NCBI GenBank assembly: GCA_012729755.1
Contig: JAAYCN010000087.1
Coordinates: 1 to 32,843 of the forward strand
Direction of reading: 5' to 3'
Source: Chloroflexota bacterium
GTDB lineage: Bacteria; Chloroflexota; Anaerolineae; Anaerolineales; Anaerolineaceae
Length of the DNA stretch: 32,843 nt
Numbering within the stretch: the first letter of the stretch is position 1; each line of letters begins with the position of its first letter. Shown piece by piece: positions 7,910-15,321 of this stretch. The notes beneath the pieces are model-generated. The model was not told the DNA's origin and did not search any database. It saw nothing but the letters and a program-made list of their open reading frames with translations. A program made the position numbers and the translations under genes.

Positions 7910-7938
7910 TTGCCCTATATGGCAGGTCTGTATATAAT
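7910..7938 (+). promoter_or_regulatory. Promoter placing the transcript start at the HAD gene ATG
   Basis: TTGCCC (7910-7915), a 17-base spacer and TATAAT (7933-7938). The expected start, about 7 bases after the -10, falls on the A of the ATG at 7945. There is no Shine-Dalgarno sequence, so the message would be leaderless. Confidence 0.65.
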
Positions 7939-7944
7939 TTAGCC

Positions 7945-8487
7945 ATGATTAACGCTATCGCATTTGACCTTGTTGGTGTCTTTTTAGTTGAGAAGGATCT
8001 CGAACTTTCAGCGTTTCAAAGGGATTTGGAGAAAAACTTTGGGTTGTTTGGGAGAGATGAAGCGTTTATCGCTCACTTCTCTAAAAAGTACGGCATGTCT
8101 GAGCGGCAAATTGAGGATGAGACGCGTTGGCTGATTGAGGAGTTGTATGAAATCCGTGAGCCGGAATTATTGAATCGGCTGCCGAGGCTTAAATTCGCAG
8201 TCGCCACGAGTCATCAGTCTTATGTGATTGATTGGCTCAAGACTCAGTCATGCGCCGCGGGTTTTGGTTATTTTTTCTGTACTGGCGATAGCGGACTGCA
8301 AAAGACAGACCCTCAATTTTATTATGCGCTTGCCGCTCTCATCGGTGAAGAGCCTGAGAAAATCCTGTTTGTAGATGACCGCAGTGAGAATTGCCTGACA
8401 GCTGAATCAATTGGCATGCGCGTGATTCACTTCAAGCGAGGGGAGGCGCTTTCGGCGACAATTCTTGGCGCTCTGAACACGTTGTGA
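7945..8487 (+). CDS. HAD-superfamily hydrolase
   Basis: 180-residue cytosolic HAD-like phosphatase. Motif I is AIAFDLVGVFL: the nucleophile Asp is present, but the second Asp of DxD is Gly in a DLVGV form, as in the YihX-like DLGGV/DLGNV branch. Motif II is AVATSHQS, motif III the Lys in LQKTDPQFYYA and motif IV ILFVDDRSENC. The short alpha-helical cap lies between motifs I and II. The substrate is unknown; small sugar phosphates are common for the branch. It stands alone, convergent with the KDG kinase gene 58 bases away, and seems to be translated from a leaderless message. Confidence 0.8.
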   Translation: MINAIAFDLVGVFLVEKDLELSAFQRDLEKNFGLFGRDEAFIAHFSKKYGMSERQIEDETRWLIEELYEIREPELLNRLPRLKFAVATSHQSYVIDWLKTQSCAAGFGYFFCTGDSGLQKTDPQFYYALAALIGEEPEKILFVDDRSENCLTAESIGMRVIHFKRGEALSATILGALNTL

Positions 8488-8545
8488 ATAAAGATGACCC
8501 TGACAAAGGATCTCACACCGTGCTCAGAGCATTAGCGCATTGGAG

Positions 8546-9571
8546 CTAGCGCTGGACGCGACCAGAAGCGTCGCCAAGCCGTAATTTGTTAACGTCGTCG
8601 ACTGTCACGCGGTTAAAGTCGCCCGGAATTGAATGCTTTAGACAGCTGGCAGCCACAGCAAATTCGAGCGCATCCTGTTTTGAATCGAAAGTATTCAATC
8701 CATAGATCAGTCCGCCCGAGAAGGCATCACCGCCGCCAACGCGGTCGATAATGTCGTTAATTTCATATTTTTTACTCAGATAGAAGTTAGAGCGGTCATT
8801 TAAGCAGGCAGCCCAGCCATTAGCGTCAGCGCTGTGACTTTCGCGTAAGGTGATGCCAATCATTTTCATATCTGGATAAAGCTCAAGAATCTTTTCTGTG
8901 ATGAGTTTATACTTATCGATGTCTAATGATCCTGAAGTGACATGGGTTTCCACCTGAATGCCCAATGATTTTTGGCAGTCTTCTTCGTTGGCAATGGCGA
9001 CATCGACATATTTAGCGAGTTCGCCCATTACCTCAGGGGCTTTCTTGCCGTATTTCCACAGGTTCTTACGATAGTTCAGGTCGCAAGAAACGGTCAGCCC
9101 TTTTTGTTTGGCAACGCGCACACTCTCGATCGAGAGGTCGGCTAAAGACTGTGAAATCGCTGGCGTAATTCCGGTAATGTGATACCAGTTGATGCCTTCA
9201 AAAGTCTTATCCCAGTCTATACTGCCGATGCCAGCTCTGGAAATAGAGGTGGCGTCGCGATCATAAACAACCTTGCTTGGCAATTGGTTCGCGCCAGCTT
9301 CAAGGAAATAAATACCCATGCGTCCCTCGCCTCTGACGATGCGGGAGGTGTCAATGTTAAAGCGGCGCAGTTCTTCGACACATTTATCGCCAATCACATT
9401 TTTTGGCAAGACGGTTACATAGTAAACATCCTGGCCATAGTTGGCCAATGAAACAGCCACATTCGCTTCACCACCGCCAAAAGTTGCCTCAAGCAGGGGG
9501 GACTGGAAGAAGCGTTCATAACCGAACGCCTTGAGACGCAGCATGATCTCGCCAAAAGTCAAGTATTTCAT
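8546..9571 (-). CDS. kdgK: 2-keto-3-deoxygluconate kinase (PfkB family)
   Basis: 341 residues of the PfkB ribokinase fold. The N-terminus ([14 protein letters not shown]) and [16 protein letters not shown] form the sugar-binding side; [16 protein letters not shown] near residue 285 is the PfkB signature 2, with the catalytic Asp and anion hole. The enzyme would phosphorylate 2-keto-3-deoxy-D-gluconate to KDPG. The context is decisive: the KDPG aldolase gene lies 7 bases upstream in the same operon, after two sugar-acid oxidoreductases. GAGG 5 bases before the ATG is the ribosome site. Last gene of the operon; no clear terminator is seen before the convergent HAD gene. A related sugar kinase such as fructokinase is less likely. 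Confidence 0.85.
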   Translation of the reverse strand: MKYLTFGEIMLRLKAFGYERFFQSPLLEATFGGGEANVAVSLANYGQDVYYVTVLPKNVIGDKCVEELRRFNIDTSRIVRGEGRMGIYFLEAGANQLPSKVVYDRDATSISRAGIGSIDWDKTFEGINWYHITGITPAISQSLADLSIESVRVAKQKGLTVSCDLNYRKNLWKYGKKAPEVMGELAKYVDVAIANEEDCQKSLGIQVETHVTSGSLDIDKYKLITEKILELYPDMKMIGITLRESHSADANGWAACLNDRSNFYLSKKYEINDIIDRVGGGDAFSGGLIYGLNTFDSKQDALEFAVAASCLKHSIPGDFNRVTVDDVNKLRLGDASGRVQR

Positions 9572-9578
9572 TCAAACC

Positions 9579-10535
9579 TCATTTCTGTAATAAGTGGATG
9601 GCGTAATCACCCACCTCATCTTCGAGATAAACAGCAACCATTTTGTCGCCCTTGTATTTGGCTGTTTCGGGATTGATCTTGATGCCCTTATTGGCCAGAT
9701 AGGCAATAGCGCGGTTGATATTGGTGGTAGAGATTGCCAGATGCCCGTGCTTGCCAAGGTAGAGGCTTTTCATGATTTCAAGGTGATCCCCAGCAAAGTT
9801 AGAGGAGTTGCCCATTTTTGGCGTGAACCCAAACATATCTTCAAATTGGTTAACTACCTTGGCTGAAGCAGCCTCATCAGGCAGGTTAATGCCGATATGG
9901 GCAACTTCGAAGCCTAAAGAGAGTCTGACCGCCTCAGCGGTCCTTTGAGTAATGCACTCAAAATTGTGGCTGGCGATATCGCCCTTTTCACAAATCCAAC
10001 TGCCGCCGATCGCATGGACGAATGGCGCGGACATGTATTCAAGCATATTGCTTGCGTTGATTCCACCTGTCGGGATAAATTTGACGCTGCCAAAGGGGCC
10101 AGAGAGCGCCTTCATGGCGGCTACTCCGCCATATACGTTAGCGGGAAAGAATTTGAGGACCTTCAGGCCATACGTCAGCGCTCTGGTAATCTCAGTTGGT
10201 GTAACGCAACCAGGAGTCGCCAATACTTCATGATCAACGCACCACTGAACTAGCGTTTCATCAAGCCCGGGAGAAACGATAAATTTGGCGCCAGCGTCAA
10301 CCGCCTGTTTACCCTGATCAAGTGAAAGCACTGTGCCTGCGCCGACGATGACATCCGGGCAATTTTGACTGACGCGGCGAATGGATTCGATGCCTGCTGC
10401 AGTGCGCAGAGTGATCTCCATCACATTGACCCCGCCAGACTGCAAAGCGCGAGCTGTCTCGACGGCATCATCCGCATTTTCAATTACAACCACAGGAACT
10501 ATTCCAACATTTCCAATCAAATCAATGATACTCAC
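9579..10535 (-). CDS. eda: KDPG/KHG aldolase fused to a C-terminal VOC (glyoxalase-like) domain
   Basis: 318 residues, about 105 longer than ordinary Eda. Residues 1-207 are the class I aldolase: Glu40 and Arg44 in MEITLRT, the loop FIVSPG, Schiff-base Lys128 in LKFFPAN and phosphate loop FIPTGGIN. It splits KDPG to pyruvate and glyceraldehyde 3-phosphate. Residues from about 212 (VAHIGINLPDE) to the end resemble a vicinal-oxygen-chelate half, with FGFTPKMGNSSNFAGDHLEI and HLAIST. Such fusions also occur elsewhere, as I recall; the tail's role is unknown. The start is GTG with AAGGAG 6 bases upstream. It lies between the Ldh-type reductase (17 bases upstream) and kdgK (7 bases downstream). 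Confidence 0.9.
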   Translation of the reverse strand: MSIIDLIGNVGIVPVVVIENADDAVETARALQSGGVNVMEITLRTAAGIESIRRVSQNCPDVIVGAGTVLSLDQGKQAVDAGAKFIVSPGLDETLVQWCVDHEVLATPGCVTPTEITRALTYGLKVLKFFPANVYGGVAAMKALSGPFGSVKFIPTGGINASNMLEYMSAPFVHAIGGSWICEKGDIASHNFECITQRTAEAVRLSLGFEVAHIGINLPDEAASAKVVNQFEDMFGFTPKMGNSSNFAGDHLEIMKSLYLGKHGHLAISTTNINRAIAYLANKGIKINPETAKYKGDKMVAVYLEDEVGDYAIHLLQK

Positions 10536-10552
10536 AATAATCTCCTTTAGAC

Positions 10553-11614
10553 CTATTTATCAAATACTGGAAGGGGAATGCCGGTTTCTTCGGAGAGCGC
10601 GGTGAGTGACTCAAGCACCTCCGCAGGAAGCGCCAGCCCATCGGCGATTGCTTTGTCGTAACGAGCCCATTCCATTTCGCCGGGTATATAGACGCGATCG
10701 ACGCCAACGGCAAGCGGGGTCTGATGAAGTTTGTCAGCCATCAGCTGCATGCGTTCCTCGAGCACCCCTTCACCCAAGAATTGCTCGGCATCGATTACAA
10801 TGGCTGTCTGAGAGACGTTATTGGGTTCAGTTAGCGAGAATACCCAACTGACGATGTCTCCAGCCATGCTCATGCCGCCGCCAGAGAGTACACCTGAGAG
10901 CAGCTCAATCAGGATGGCTAAACCATATCCTTTGTGCGCTGCCATAGGCTGCATGGCGCCTTCCTCAGGGTAATGGCTGGGGTCAGTGGTGGGGTGGCCG
11001 TCTTTATCAATGATCCAGGTGTCAGGGATTGATCTGCCGTCTTTGCGGGCTTGCACTACTTTAAGCGATGCCACATTGCTCATGGCAATATCGAGGAAAA
11101 GTGAATGGCCATTGCCTAATGGAGCGGCATATGCGATTGGGTTATTGCCTATTACCTTACCGCGTGAGCCAGGCACCGACATGTTTGGATCGACGTTGCA
11201 TAGAGCGATGCCTATCATGCCGCGTTTGGCAGCGATATTGGCGTAATAACCTGAAGCGCCGTAGTGGTTGCTGTTTTTGACGATTGTGATAGCGATGCCA
11301 GTTTGGCTGGCTTTCTCGCAGGCTAACTCCATCGCGTGATAGGCGGGAATGATACCAAGCCCGTTATGAGCGTCTAAAACGGCAAAAGCTGGTTTGTCTT
11401 TCTCAAAAGTCGCTTCAGCCTTGATATCTGCGCCGCCGACACGGAACTTGCGAATATAGTTATGCAAATTCTTGGTGCCATGTGAGTGGGTGCCATAAGC
11501 GTCAGTGGTTGCCAAGACTTCCGCACATATTTTGGCATCGTCCTGTCGCATCCCCTCATGCACTAAAGCTTTCTCACAGAAACTTTTCAGGTCATTTAGT
11601 TTGATATAGCTCAT
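10553..11614 (-). CDS. Ldh/YiaK-family NAD(P)H-dependent 2-oxoacid or 2,3-diketo-sugar-acid reductase
   Basis: 353 residues of the malate/L-lactate dehydrogenase family (YiaK, YbiC, AllD, MdH type), which has its own NAD(P)-binding fold. Conserved pieces are TDAYGTHSHGTKNL, DAHNGLGIIPAY, the catalytic His region NSNHYGASGYYANIA, NNPIAYAAP and HKGYGLAI. Family substrates include 2,3-diketo-L-gulonate, ureidoglycolate and lactate. Beside UxuB-like, KDPG aldolase and KDG kinase genes, reduction or oxidation of a keto-sugar acid is the best guess. AAGGAG precedes the ATG. Nine bases separate it from the upstream SDR gene. The exact substrate cannot be assigned. Confidence 0.82.
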   Translation of the reverse strand: MSYIKLNDLKSFCEKALVHEGMRQDDAKICAEVLATTDAYGTHSHGTKNLHNYIRKFRVGGADIKAEATFEKDKPAFAVLDAHNGLGIIPAYHAMELACEKASQTGIAITIVKNSNHYGASGYYANIAAKRGMIGIALCNVDPNMSVPGSRGKVIGNNPIAYAAPLGNGHSLFLDIAMSNVASLKVVQARKDGRSIPDTWIIDKDGHPTTDPSHYPEEGAMQPMAAHKGYGLAILIELLSGVLSGGGMSMAGDIVSWVFSLTEPNNVSQTAIVIDAEQFLGEGVLEERMQLMADKLHQTPLAVGVDRVYIPGEMEWARYDKAIADGLALPAEVLESLTALSEETGIPLPVFDK

Positions 11615-11623
11615 TTTGCTCCT

Positions 11624-12439
11624 TTAGACTCCCCAGTACGCTGAGAAACCGCCATCGATCGGAATGACCGCGCCATTAACAAAGGAAGCGGCTGGCGAAC
11701 ATAGCCAGATAACGGCGCCAGCCAACTCCACGGGGTCACCATAACGCCCCATAGGTGTTTTGGCGATAACAGCTTTTCCGCGATCAGTAGCGGAACCATC
11801 TGGTTTGGTGAGTAAGAATTGGTTTTGTGTTGTCAATAAAAAGCCTGGTGCAATCGCATTAACACGAATGTCAGTGCTGTAATTGAGATTGAAATGAACG
11901 GCCATCCATTGGGTAAAGTTTGCCACAGCGGCTTTGGCGCTTGAATAGGCAACTGTGTTGGTAAGGGGGAGGAAGGAGGCCATTGAGGCAATATTGATGA
12001 CCTGGCCATGTTTGTTTTTCGCGAGTGTCTTGCCAAAGACCTGTGTGGTTAGTACAGCTCCGACCACATTCAAATCAAAGACCCAGCGCAACGCATCTGG
12101 ATCGAGATCAAAAAAAATTTTATCTTTACTGGTTGTTGCGTCCGCCTTGTTTCCTCCAGCGCCATTCACCAGGATGTCGACTGTGCCGAAATGGTCGAGC
12201 ACCAACTTGTGAGCTTCTTCCAGGCTTGTTCGGTCAAGTACGTTGGCTTTAATTGCCAAAGCGTCACCGCCCATGCCGCGAATTTCCTCAGCAACTTTTT
12301 CGGCCGCGTCGAGGAATAAATCTAATAGAGCGACTCTGGCACCTTTTTTGGCCATTTCTTTGGCTAAAACGCTGCAAATGACACCGCCGGCTCCTGTAAT
12401 CACGGCTGTTTTTCCTGAAATGTCAAAACTTACTTGCAT
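11624..12439 (-). CDS. SDR oxidoreductase, probable D-mannonate/D-fructuronate oxidoreductase (UxuB-like)
   Basis: 271-residue classical short-chain dehydrogenase. The cofactor loop is TGAGGVIC (15-22), followed by NGAGG; catalytic residues are Asn124, Ser152, Tyr165 and Lys169. The insertion near residues 200-220 (FLLTTQNQFLLTKPDGS) followed by TPMGRYGDPVELAGA is what I recall from the SDR-type UxuB of Bacillus and relatives, which reduces fructuronate to mannonate. That fits an operon ending in KDG kinase and KDPG aldolase, although mannonate dehydratase is absent. It is the first gene after the promoter and the IclR-type palindrome. GAGGAG lies 6 bases before the ATG. A gluconate 5-dehydrogenase-like activity is the main alternative. 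Confidence 0.8.
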   Translation of the reverse strand: MQVSFDISGKTAVITGAGGVICSVLAKEMAKKGARVALLDLFLDAAEKVAEEIRGMGGDALAIKANVLDRTSLEEAHKLVLDHFGTVDILVNGAGGNKADATTSKDKIFFDLDPDALRWVFDLNVVGAVLTTQVFGKTLAKNKHGQVINIASMASFLPLTNTVAYSSAKAAVANFTQWMAVHFNLNYSTDIRVNAIAPGFLLTTQNQFLLTKPDGSATDRGKAVIAKTPMGRYGDPVELAGAVIWLCSPAASFVNGAVIPIDGGFSAYWGV

Positions 12440-12475
12440 GAGTTCTCCTCTATAACGTGATAGTCAAGGACTTGA

Positions 12476-12496
12476 GAATGAAACACTGTTTCATTC
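12476..12496. promoter_or_regulatory. Perfect 21-base palindrome, IclR-type operator 1
   Basis: The centre is TGAAACACTGTTTCA, extended by GAA/TTC on the outer sides to a perfect 21-base inverted repeat around C12486. It begins 11 bases downstream of the -10 box of the sugar-acid operon, from about +4 to +24. The TGAAA/TTTCA arms recall KdgR-type IclR operators. The core also occurs at 13813-13825. Confidence 0.8.
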
Positions 12497-12506
12497 CGCT
12501 GACTGA

Positions 12507-12535
12507 ATGATACATCATTCCTTATTTTCTGGCAA
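12507..12535 (-). promoter_or_regulatory. Promoter of the sugar-acid operon
   Basis: On the minus strand TTGCCA (12530-12535), 17-base spacer, TATCAT (12507-12512). The start is expected near 12500, immediately before the 21-base palindrome, and the UxuB-like ATG is 60 bases further on. Confidence 0.65.
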
Positions 12536-12570
12536 GCTCAGCTCAGCCGGATAATGGAATCAGATTCAAT

Positions 12571-13323
12571 TTAGACGCGATGACCGAGAGCGCTTGAGAT
12601 TTTTGTGCTGAGGTCTTTAATGACAGGGACGAGTTCTGGCAGTCGTTCGTTTGTCATGGTGATGATCCACCCTGAGATGCTGATGGCACCAACGACTTTG
12701 CCTGTAAAAGAGAAGATGGGTGCGCCGATGCAGCGAATGCCAATTTCGTTCTCTTCATTGTCAACAGAAAAACCCTGCTCACGAACCTTATCGATTTCGT
12801 GATCGAATTGGGCACGATCAACAATTGTGTTTGGCGTGATGGAGACAAATTCGAGATTATCTACCAATTGCTTATATTTGGCTTCTGGCAGGTTGGCTAA
12901 GATCGCTTTGCCAACAGCAGTGGAGTATAACTTGGCGTGTTGGCCGATTCGGGAGCGCATGCTCATTGCCTGGGGGGTGTCGACCTTATCGAGATAAACT
13001 ATTTCTCGACCATCCAGCACGGCTAAGTGGGCGGTTTCATTGGTGATGGAGGTTAGTTTTTGCAAGAACGGGCGGGCAACCTGATTAATGTCGTTATTGG
13101 CGAGAACCTTTGAAGAAATACCCGCTATTTTCATGCCAAGTTTATAACGTGAACTATTGTCTTCCTGGCGAACATAGTCGAGCTTCTTTAACGAATCAAG
13201 GATGCGAAAAGTTGAAGCCGCGCTTAATCCCAGATCCCGCGACATTGTTCGCAGACTGACCCAATCTTTGCTTTCCGCCAAGTACTCAATAACACTAAAT
13301 AATCTTGCAATCGAATCGTTCAT
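12571..13323 (-). CDS. IclR-family transcriptional regulator (KdgR-like)
   Basis: 250 residues, typical for the family. The N-terminal winged helix spans about residues 5-65 (WVSLRTMSRDLGLSAASTF, then RILDSLKKLDYV). The C-terminal effector domain has AVLDGREIVYLDKV, RIGQHAKLYSTAVGKA, the ENEIGIRCIGAPIF ligand pocket and GAISISG. The ATG at 13323 has GAGG 8 bases upstream; a GTG three codons earlier is less likely. A TATAAT at 13342-13347 precedes it. It lies between the sugar-acid operon (same strand) and the Liv-type operon (divergent), and both carry GAAACAnTGTTTC palindromes at their promoters, so it probably represses both. The effector may be a KDG-like sugar acid; this is inference. Confidence 0.9.
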   Translation of the reverse strand: MNDSIARLFSVIEYLAESKDWVSLRTMSRDLGLSAASTFRILDSLKKLDYVRQEDNSSRYKLGMKIAGISSKVLANNDINQVARPFLQKLTSITNETAHLAVLDGREIVYLDKVDTPQAMSMRSRIGQHAKLYSTAVGKAILANLPEAKYKQLVDNLEFVSITPNTIVDRAQFDHEIDKVREQGFSVDNEENEIGIRCIGAPIFSFTGKVVGAISISGWIITMTNERLPELVPVIKDLSTKISSALGHRV

Positions 13324-13341
13324 GATCAACACCTCATAATT

Positions 13342-13347
13342 ATTATA
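13342..13347 (-). promoter_or_regulatory. Candidate -10 box of the IclR-family gene
   Basis: TATAAT on the minus strand, 19 bases before the preferred ATG. The only -35-like TTGACC lies 20 bases upstream, a long spacer. Confidence 0.4.
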
Positions 13348-13589
13348 CTTAAATAATGGATAATTGAGGTCAATTAATGACTTCGGGGCAAATGTCTCTT
13401 ATTTTCAGTGAAACTTGCATAAGTGGACGTACTTCAAAGACTCTCATGGATTGCCTGCTTCTTACAGAAATAAATAGTGGGTCTGAACGGAAATAGATGA
13501 GATAGCCAGAAAAATCCTGTTTTTAGTAAGTTGACCGTGAAAGCAGGTTTACCTTTCGTTATTTCTGAGCAGAAGGTTAGGGTCTCATT

Positions 13590-13716
13590 AAGCTCTCGCC
13601 TGAGAGAGGGCCAGCGTAGCCGGGGTGAGGTGTTGATGTTGGTTGTTTATGTTGGTACACAGAAATACCCTCTTTAGTCTCGTCACGCTCGCCAGCTTCC
13701 TCCAGGGGGAAGCCCA
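13590..13716. repeat. Candidate interspersed repeat made of two hairpin-forming GC-rich blocks
   Basis: The first block (about 13590-13629) has the inverted repeat CTCTC-GCCT-GAGAG followed by a GC-rich tail. The second (about 13667-13716) has GCTTCC-TCCAGGG-GGAAGC near its end. Both stand out in composition from the AT-rich surroundings and resemble intergenic repeat families of many genomes. Only one copy is in this window, so the call is tentative. Confidence 0.35.
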
Positions 13717-13754
13717 AGTTTCACTTTCTTTATCCACACAAATCGAATTGAGTT

Positions 13755-13817
13755 TTAAATACGAAACTGTAGGAAACGGTTAAATACGAAACTGTAGGAA
13801 ACGGTTAAATACGAAAC
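13755..13817 (+). repeat. Tandem 25-base repeat (two full copies and a partial third)
   Basis: Identical units at 13755-13779 and 13780-13804 start TTAAATACGAAAC and end GGAAACGG. A third, partial copy at 13805-13817 keeps the first 13 bases and runs into operator 2. Each unit carries the half-site CGAAAC, so the repeats may add weak regulator sites. Confidence 0.9.
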
Positions 13818-13825
13818 ATTGTTTC
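13813..13825. promoter_or_regulatory. IclR-type operator 2 at the Liv-type operon promoter
   Basis: GAAACATTGTTTC is a perfect 13-base palindrome and matches the core of operator 1 (GAAACACTGTTTC) except for the central base. It covers the -35 region of the promoter at 13844, where binding would block transcription. Confidence 0.75.
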
Positions 13826-13840
13826 ATTAATTGCGAATTA

Positions 13841-13849
13841 TGCTATAAT
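13841..13849 (+). promoter_or_regulatory. Extended -10 promoter of the Liv-type operon
   Basis: TGCTATAAT is a consensus -10 (13844-13849) with the extended TGn element. The -35 region falls inside operator 2 (GTTTCA at 13821-13826, 17-base spacer) and is weak, which the extended -10 may offset. The start would be near 13856. Confidence 0.6.
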
Positions 13850-13991
13850 CTGTTTGACGGAAGCTAAAAGTCTAAAGGCCGTTAGATATAGTTTCCTGTC
13901 GCACTGATCAACTCAATTAATAAAATGAGGTCGATTATAGTGAAGTATCAAAACAACGTAGTCACAATCCAATATCAATCCAGGAGGAAGA

Positions 13992-15251
13992 ATGAAAAAT
14001 ATCTATAAGTTTGTTGTTGTCTTGATTCTGATGGCTTTAGTGGTGGGCTGTACAGCGCCAGCACCAGCGCCTGAACCAGAACCTGCCAAGACAGAAGAGC
14101 CTGCTCCGCCCGCAGAAGATAAACCCACCGAAGAGGTTACTGAGGCGCCAGCAACAGAAGCTCCTAAGGAACCGATCATTATCGGCAGTATTCAGGACCT
14201 GACCGGCACCGCATCTGAGGCTGGCAAAGCCAATGCGTGGGGCGCTGAGTACGCTGTCAAGGTGATCAATGAGCAGGGCGGCATCAATGGCCGTATGCTG
14301 GAGATTATTACCCTTGATTGTAAGAACGATTTAAATGAGGGCATCAACGCTTATCGCAAGTTGGTGGATGAAGAAAAAGTCTCGGCAATCATCGGTCCGC
14401 CACTTTCAAACCCTGCTTCTGGTTGGGTGGACCTCTCAGAAGAGGACGAAATGCCGATCGTCGGTCATTTTATGGATGAAGTCGTGACCACGAACCCTGA
14501 AACTGGTGAGGTTTATCCGTACATGTTCCTGGCTGAACCTGGCTGCGCCAGTCAATCCGACGCGATGGCCAAATATGCGCTCGAAGATCTAAAACTGACC
14601 AAGTTCGCTACGCTCTATAATACAGGTAACGCGTTCGCAAAAGCTCATGCTATTCCATTTATGGACTATGTGAGAGAGCATGGTGGTGAAGTCGTGGCTG
14701 AGGAGACCTTTACCTGGGCAGACACAGACTATAGCGCTCAGGCACTGAAGATTGCCAATGCTGCGCCAGAAGCTGTGTTCTTGTCTGATTATGTTGTTCA
14801 GGCGACCACTGCTTATGATGCGCTGCGGGATGCTGGTTTTGAAGGCGTTATCCTTGGCGCCAATACGCTCAGCCTGCCCTTCGCTAATTTAGTCAAGAAC
14901 CCGGTTCATGATGTCTATTTCCTGCAGAACTATGACATGCTCAATAAAGACCAGCCATGCTATGATCTGCACCAAGCCTATATGGAAGATCAGAAATCAG
15001 AGTATCCAAAGGCTAATACGGCGTTTGGCTGGGACGCTGTTCATGTCTTAGTTGACGCGATGAAAAAAGCCGCTGACCCAACCAATGGCCCTGAGGTCAG
15101 GGATCTGCTCGAGAAAACCACGGAGCTTCCAATTTGTCACGGAAATATTACGATCGACCCAGCGACTCACCGACCAAACAATCTGGGCATGTTCATCGCT
15201 GATTATGACGAGAACAATCAAATTCGCATTTTGAAGTATGTCCTTCCTTAA
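13992..15251 (+). CDS. Liv-type ABC transporter substrate-binding lipoprotein
   Basis: 419 residues. The signal peptide ends in the lipobox VVGC (Cys about 20), then a 35-residue Ala/Pro/Glu/Thr linker. The mature part is the periplasmic type I fold of branched-chain amino acid binding proteins: IIIGSIQDLTGTASEAGKAN, WGAEYAVKVINEQGGINGR, VSAIIGPPLSNPASG and the interlobe ATLYNTGNAFAKAH. Such proteins also bind amides, urea, aromatic acids and other polar ligands, so the family alone does not mean leucine. The adjacent enzymes suggest a sugar-acid-like or cyclic nitrogenous ligand. AGGAGG is 4 bases before the ATG. It opens a nine-gene operon. Confidence 0.93.
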   Translation: MKNIYKFVVVLILMALVVGCTAPAPAPEPEPAKTEEPAPPAEDKPTEEVTEAPATEAPKEPIIIGSIQDLTGTASEAGKANAWGAEYAVKVINEQGGINGRMLEIITLDCKNDLNEGINAYRKLVDEEKVSAIIGPPLSNPASGWVDLSEEDEMPIVGHFMDEVVTTNPETGEVYPYMFLAEPGCASQSDAMAKYALEDLKLTKFATLYNTGNAFAKAHAIPFMDYVREHGGEVVAEETFTWADTDYSAQALKIANAAPEAVFLSDYVVQATTAYDALRDAGFEGVILGANTLSLPFANLVKNPVHDVYFLQNYDMLNKDQPCYDLHQAYMEDQKSEYPKANTAFGWDAVHVLVDAMKKAADPTNGPEVRDLLEKTTELPICHGNITIDPATHRPNNLGMFIADYDENNQIRILKYVLP

Positions 15252-15275
15252 CATACTGTCTTAATGCAAATGGTA

Positions 15276-15306
15276 TTGAAGGTCAAGCTTAAAGCTTGAC
15301 CTTCAA
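15276..15306 (+). other. Intercistronic hairpin after the binding-protein gene
   Basis: TTGAAGGTCAAGCTT (15276-15290) and its exact complement (15292-15306) are separated by one base; a 13-pair stem with a 5-base loop is likely. No U-run follows, and the permease GGAG begins three bases later. It probably protects or partly uncouples the upstream message so that binding protein exceeds permease. Confidence 0.7.
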
Positions 15307-15321
15307 TTGGAGCATTCATCT

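Larger units (their letters stand above)
13324..13991. other. 668-base intergenic region between the IclR gene and the Liv-type operon
   Basis: No gene is supported here. Next to the IclR gene is its own promoter. About 13380-13570 holds nothing I can name. About 13590-13716 looks like a pair of hairpin-forming interspersed repeats. From 13755 to 13849 come tandem repeats, operator 2 and the Liv promoter, and the rest is an untranslated leader of about 136 bases ending in AGGAGG. Confidence 0.6.

Noticed and set aside
13755-13817. Tandem 25-base repeats as a CRISPR array
   Set aside because: The units are directly adjacent with no spacers, only two are complete, and no cas genes are nearby.
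15276-15306. Hairpin as a rho-independent terminator of the binding-protein gene
   Set aside because: No U-run follows, and the remaining importer genes continue at once on the same strand.
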